DNA from: Dehalococcoidia bacterium
GTDB taxonomy: Bacteria; Chloroflexota; Dehalococcoidia; GIF9; UBA5629
Reading direction: 5' to 3'
NCBI GenBank assembly: GCA_028715025.1
Contig: JAQTLG010000038.1
Location: 1-9,704, forward strand
DNA: 9,704 nucleotides
The notes below the pieces were generated by a model, which ran no database searches, was not told the origin of the DNA, and saw only the letters and a list, made by a program, of their open reading frames with translations. A program made the translations under genes and the position numbers. Positions 7,820 through 9,704 of the stretch are shown here, in pieces (within the stretch, counting starts at the first letter, position 1; the number at the start of each line of letters is the position of its first letter).

Positions 7820-7884
7820 AAAACACCACAGGTAACCGGATATCGCAGTCCACGTGATAATTAATTGTATTGTATAGGTTGTTT

Positions 7885-9704
7885 ATGAAAGAACATATTG
7901 AGATGATACTCCCTGAGCGTATACGGGAATTGGGTGAGCTTGCCTATAATATGTGGTGGAGCTGGCATCCCGAAGCCAGGAACCTTTTCAGGAGACTTGA
8001 TAGGCTGCTCTGGAAGAACACCGCCCATAATCCCGTAAGATTGTTATCGGAGATACCTTATCATCAACTGGTGGCCTGTGCCGAGGACGCGAATTACCTG
8101 AGCAGCTACGATGCGGCTATGGAGGAGTATCGGAAGAGCCTCTTTGTCAATCCCACCTGGTTTGTAACGAAATATCCACAGCACAGCGACAAATCAATAG
8201 CCTACTTTTCGTTGGAATTTGCTCTGCACAACTCGTTGCCGCTGTATGCCGGAGGACTGGGTGTACTTGCGGGAGATTACTGCAAAGCAGCCAGTGATCT
8301 GGGTATACCCATGGTAGGGGTGGGTTTTATGTACCCGCAGGGTTATTTTCACCAGCATATATCTGAGGACGGCTGGCAGACCGAGGTTTATGAGCAGTTG
8401 AGCTATGACAGAGTGGCGGTTTCACGGGTGCTGGATCATGACGGTAAAACTCTGACTGTTCAGGTCCCTCTGGATAGTGTTCATATCAAGGTCGCGGCCT
8501 GGATTTTGAACGTAGGCCGCGTTAAATTGTATTTGCTGGATACAAATCTTGAAGAGAATCCCCAGGCCTACCGGGGATTAACAGCCAGGCTGTATAGCGG
8601 CGACAGGGAGTTGAGGTTGCTACAGGAGCTGGTTATCGGTATCGGCGGCGTGCGCATATTGAGGGCGCTGGGACTGAAACCGGCGGTCTGGCATGCCAAT
8701 GAGGGACATACAACTTTTATGATGGTGGAACGCCTTCGTGAATTCGTTAAATCCGGCATGACACTGGATGCCGCACTGAAGTCGGTGTCTGAGACGTCGG
8801 TATTCACCACGCATACACCGTTGCCTGCGGGCAACGATACCTTTGCACCCGATATCATTGAAAGGTATTTTCACTCCTACTGGGGAGAGCTTGGAATTAC
8901 TAAGGAACAATTTTTTAATTTTGGGACCAGCCAGCAGGACAAAGATTCATTCAATATGACGATACTTGGTTTGAAACTGGCGGGCTACAGAAACGGCGTT
9001 AGCAAACTGCATGGAGAGGTCTGCCGCAGTATGTGGCACAGCCTGTGGCCGGAAAAGTCCGAGTCAGAGGTGCCTATTGTCTCTATAACCAACGGCGTAC
9101 ATCTACCTACATGGACTGCACCCCAGATTCAGATTCTATTCAGACGATTCCTGGGGGACGACTGGGAGGAACATCAGGCTGAGAGGGAGAGGTGGGATGG
9201 TGTAAATGAAATACCGGATGAGGTTATCTGGAACATACACCGGTGGCTGAAGCTGAAACTTATCGGAGCCATACTTGACCGTGCACGTGAAAGGTGGTCC
9301 CATGATCGCGTTGCCGCTATCCAGCCTCTGGCTATGGGCGCGTTACTTGATCCCGAGGTGCTGACCATTGGATTCTCCAGGCGCTTCACGGGATATAAGA
9401 GAGCTTCACTCATCTTCAAAGATGTTGAAAGGCTAAAGAAAATCCTGAATTATGAGATGCAGCCGGTGCAGATTATATTCGCAGGTAAGGCTCACCCGCA
9501 GGACGACGATGGTAAACGGCTGATACAACAGGTTTACCAGTATGCCAAAGATCCGGAATTCGGTGGCAGGATAGCCTTTGTTGAAGATTATGATATGCAC
9601 ATGGCAAGGGACCTGGTGGCTGGCGTGGATGTCTGGTTAAATACACCGCTGACATTGATGGAGGCCAGCGGGACAAGCGGCCAGAAGGCGGCGGCGAACG
9701 GGAC
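7885..9704 (+). CDS. glgP: Alpha-glucan phosphorylase, GT35 (3' end outside window)
   Basis: The frame is open from the ATG at 7885 to the window end: 606 codons, the last base pair cut. It phosphorolyses alpha-1,4-glucan (glycogen or maltodextrin) to glucose-1-phosphate in the cytosol using PLP. It belongs to the bacterial/archaeal branch with an N-terminal DUF3417-type domain (RIRELGELAYNMWWSWHPEA, residues 12-31). Family blocks: GGLGVLAGD (123-131), HANEGH (270-275), FTTHTPLPAGND with H310 (307-318), TNGVH (402-406), FSRRFTGYKR (497-506), FAGKAHPQD (532-540) and EASGTSGQKAAANG (593-606), in which K601 should carry PLP. The run before the last block reads NTPLTLMEASG, whereas I recall NTPRRPLEASG in many relatives. 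About 100-250 C-terminal residues are missing. The Shine-Dalgarno is weak (AGGTT, 7876-7880); an in-frame ATG at 7903 is a less likely start. The promoter and dyad upstream suggest regulated expression. Confidence 0.93.
   Translation, partial: MKEHIEMILPERIRELGELAYNMWWSWHPEARNLFRRLDRLLWKNTAHNPVRLLSEIPYHQLVACAEDANYLSSYDAAMEEYRKSLFVNPTWFVTKYPQHSDKSIAYFSLEFALHNSLPLYAGGLGVLAGDYCKAASDLGIPMVGVGFMYPQGYFHQHISEDGWQTEVYEQLSYDRVAVSRVLDHDGKTLTVQVPLDSVHIKVAAWILNVGRVKLYLLDTNLEENPQAYRGLTARLYSGDRELRLLQELVIGIGGVRILRALGLKPAVWHANEGHTTFMMVERLREFVKSGMTLDAALKSVSETSVFTTHTPLPAGNDTFAPDIIERYFHSYWGELGITKEQFFNFGTSQQDKDSFNMTILGLKLAGYRNGVSKLHGEVCRSMWHSLWPEKSESEVPIVSITNGVHLPTWTAPQIQILFRRFLGDDWEEHQAERERWDGVNEIPDEVIWNIHRWLKLKLIGAILDRARERWSHDRVAAIQPLAMGALLDPEVLTIGFSRRFTGYKRASLIFKDVERLKKILNYEMQPVQIIFAGKAHPQDDDGKRLIQQVYQYAKDPEFGGRIAFVEDYDMHMARDLVAGVDVWLNTPLTLMEASGTSGQKAAANG

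Overview
This 9,704-base window looks like an ordinary housekeeping and metabolic stretch of a bacterial chromosome of intermediate GC content. It holds seven protein genes, two of them cut by the window edges. No rRNA, tRNA, CRISPR array, insertion sequence or prophage is visible. The gene set (AMP-forming acetyl-CoA synthetase, OFA-type monocarboxylate transporter, NiFe-hydrogenase maturation proteins HypA and HypB, GT35 glucan phosphorylase with a DUF3417-type N-terminus) fits an anaerobic, hydrogen-metabolising bacterium. Chloroflexota (Dehalococcoidia-like) is a guess from the look of the proteins, not something the sequence proves.

Layout. 1-1078 (+): C-terminal part of acetyl-CoA synthetase, closed by a textbook intrinsic terminator (1084-1119). 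1172-2422 (+): OFA-family MFS transporter with a strong Shine-Dalgarno, followed by a 14-bp-stem hairpin (2450-2484). 2541-5396 (+): complete UvrA. 5542-6651 (+): a secreted lipoprotein that I cannot name, carrying a transglutaminase-like Cys/His/Glu core. 6697-7702 (-): hypB then hypA, overlapping by 8 bases and transcribed from a very good sigma70-type promoter at 7740-7768. 7885-9704 (+): alpha-glucan phosphorylase, running off the window just past its PLP-lysine motif. The hypB/glgP divergent gap holds both promoters; the glgP one has a perfect inverted repeat, TetR-operator-like in size, between its -35 and -10.

How the genes fit together. Acetyl-CoA synthetase and the OFA transporter plausibly couple uptake or export of a small carboxylate to its activation, although the terminator between them means they are not a simple operon. 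HypA and HypB jointly deliver nickel to NiFe hydrogenase; hypCDEF are not in view. UvrA (nucleotide-excision repair) and the glucan phosphorylase are independent units. I found no convincing novel multi-gene system. The items most worth a second look are the uncharacterised transglutaminase-like lipoprotein, the operator-like dyad in the glgP promoter, and the hairpin at the hypB/hypA junction.
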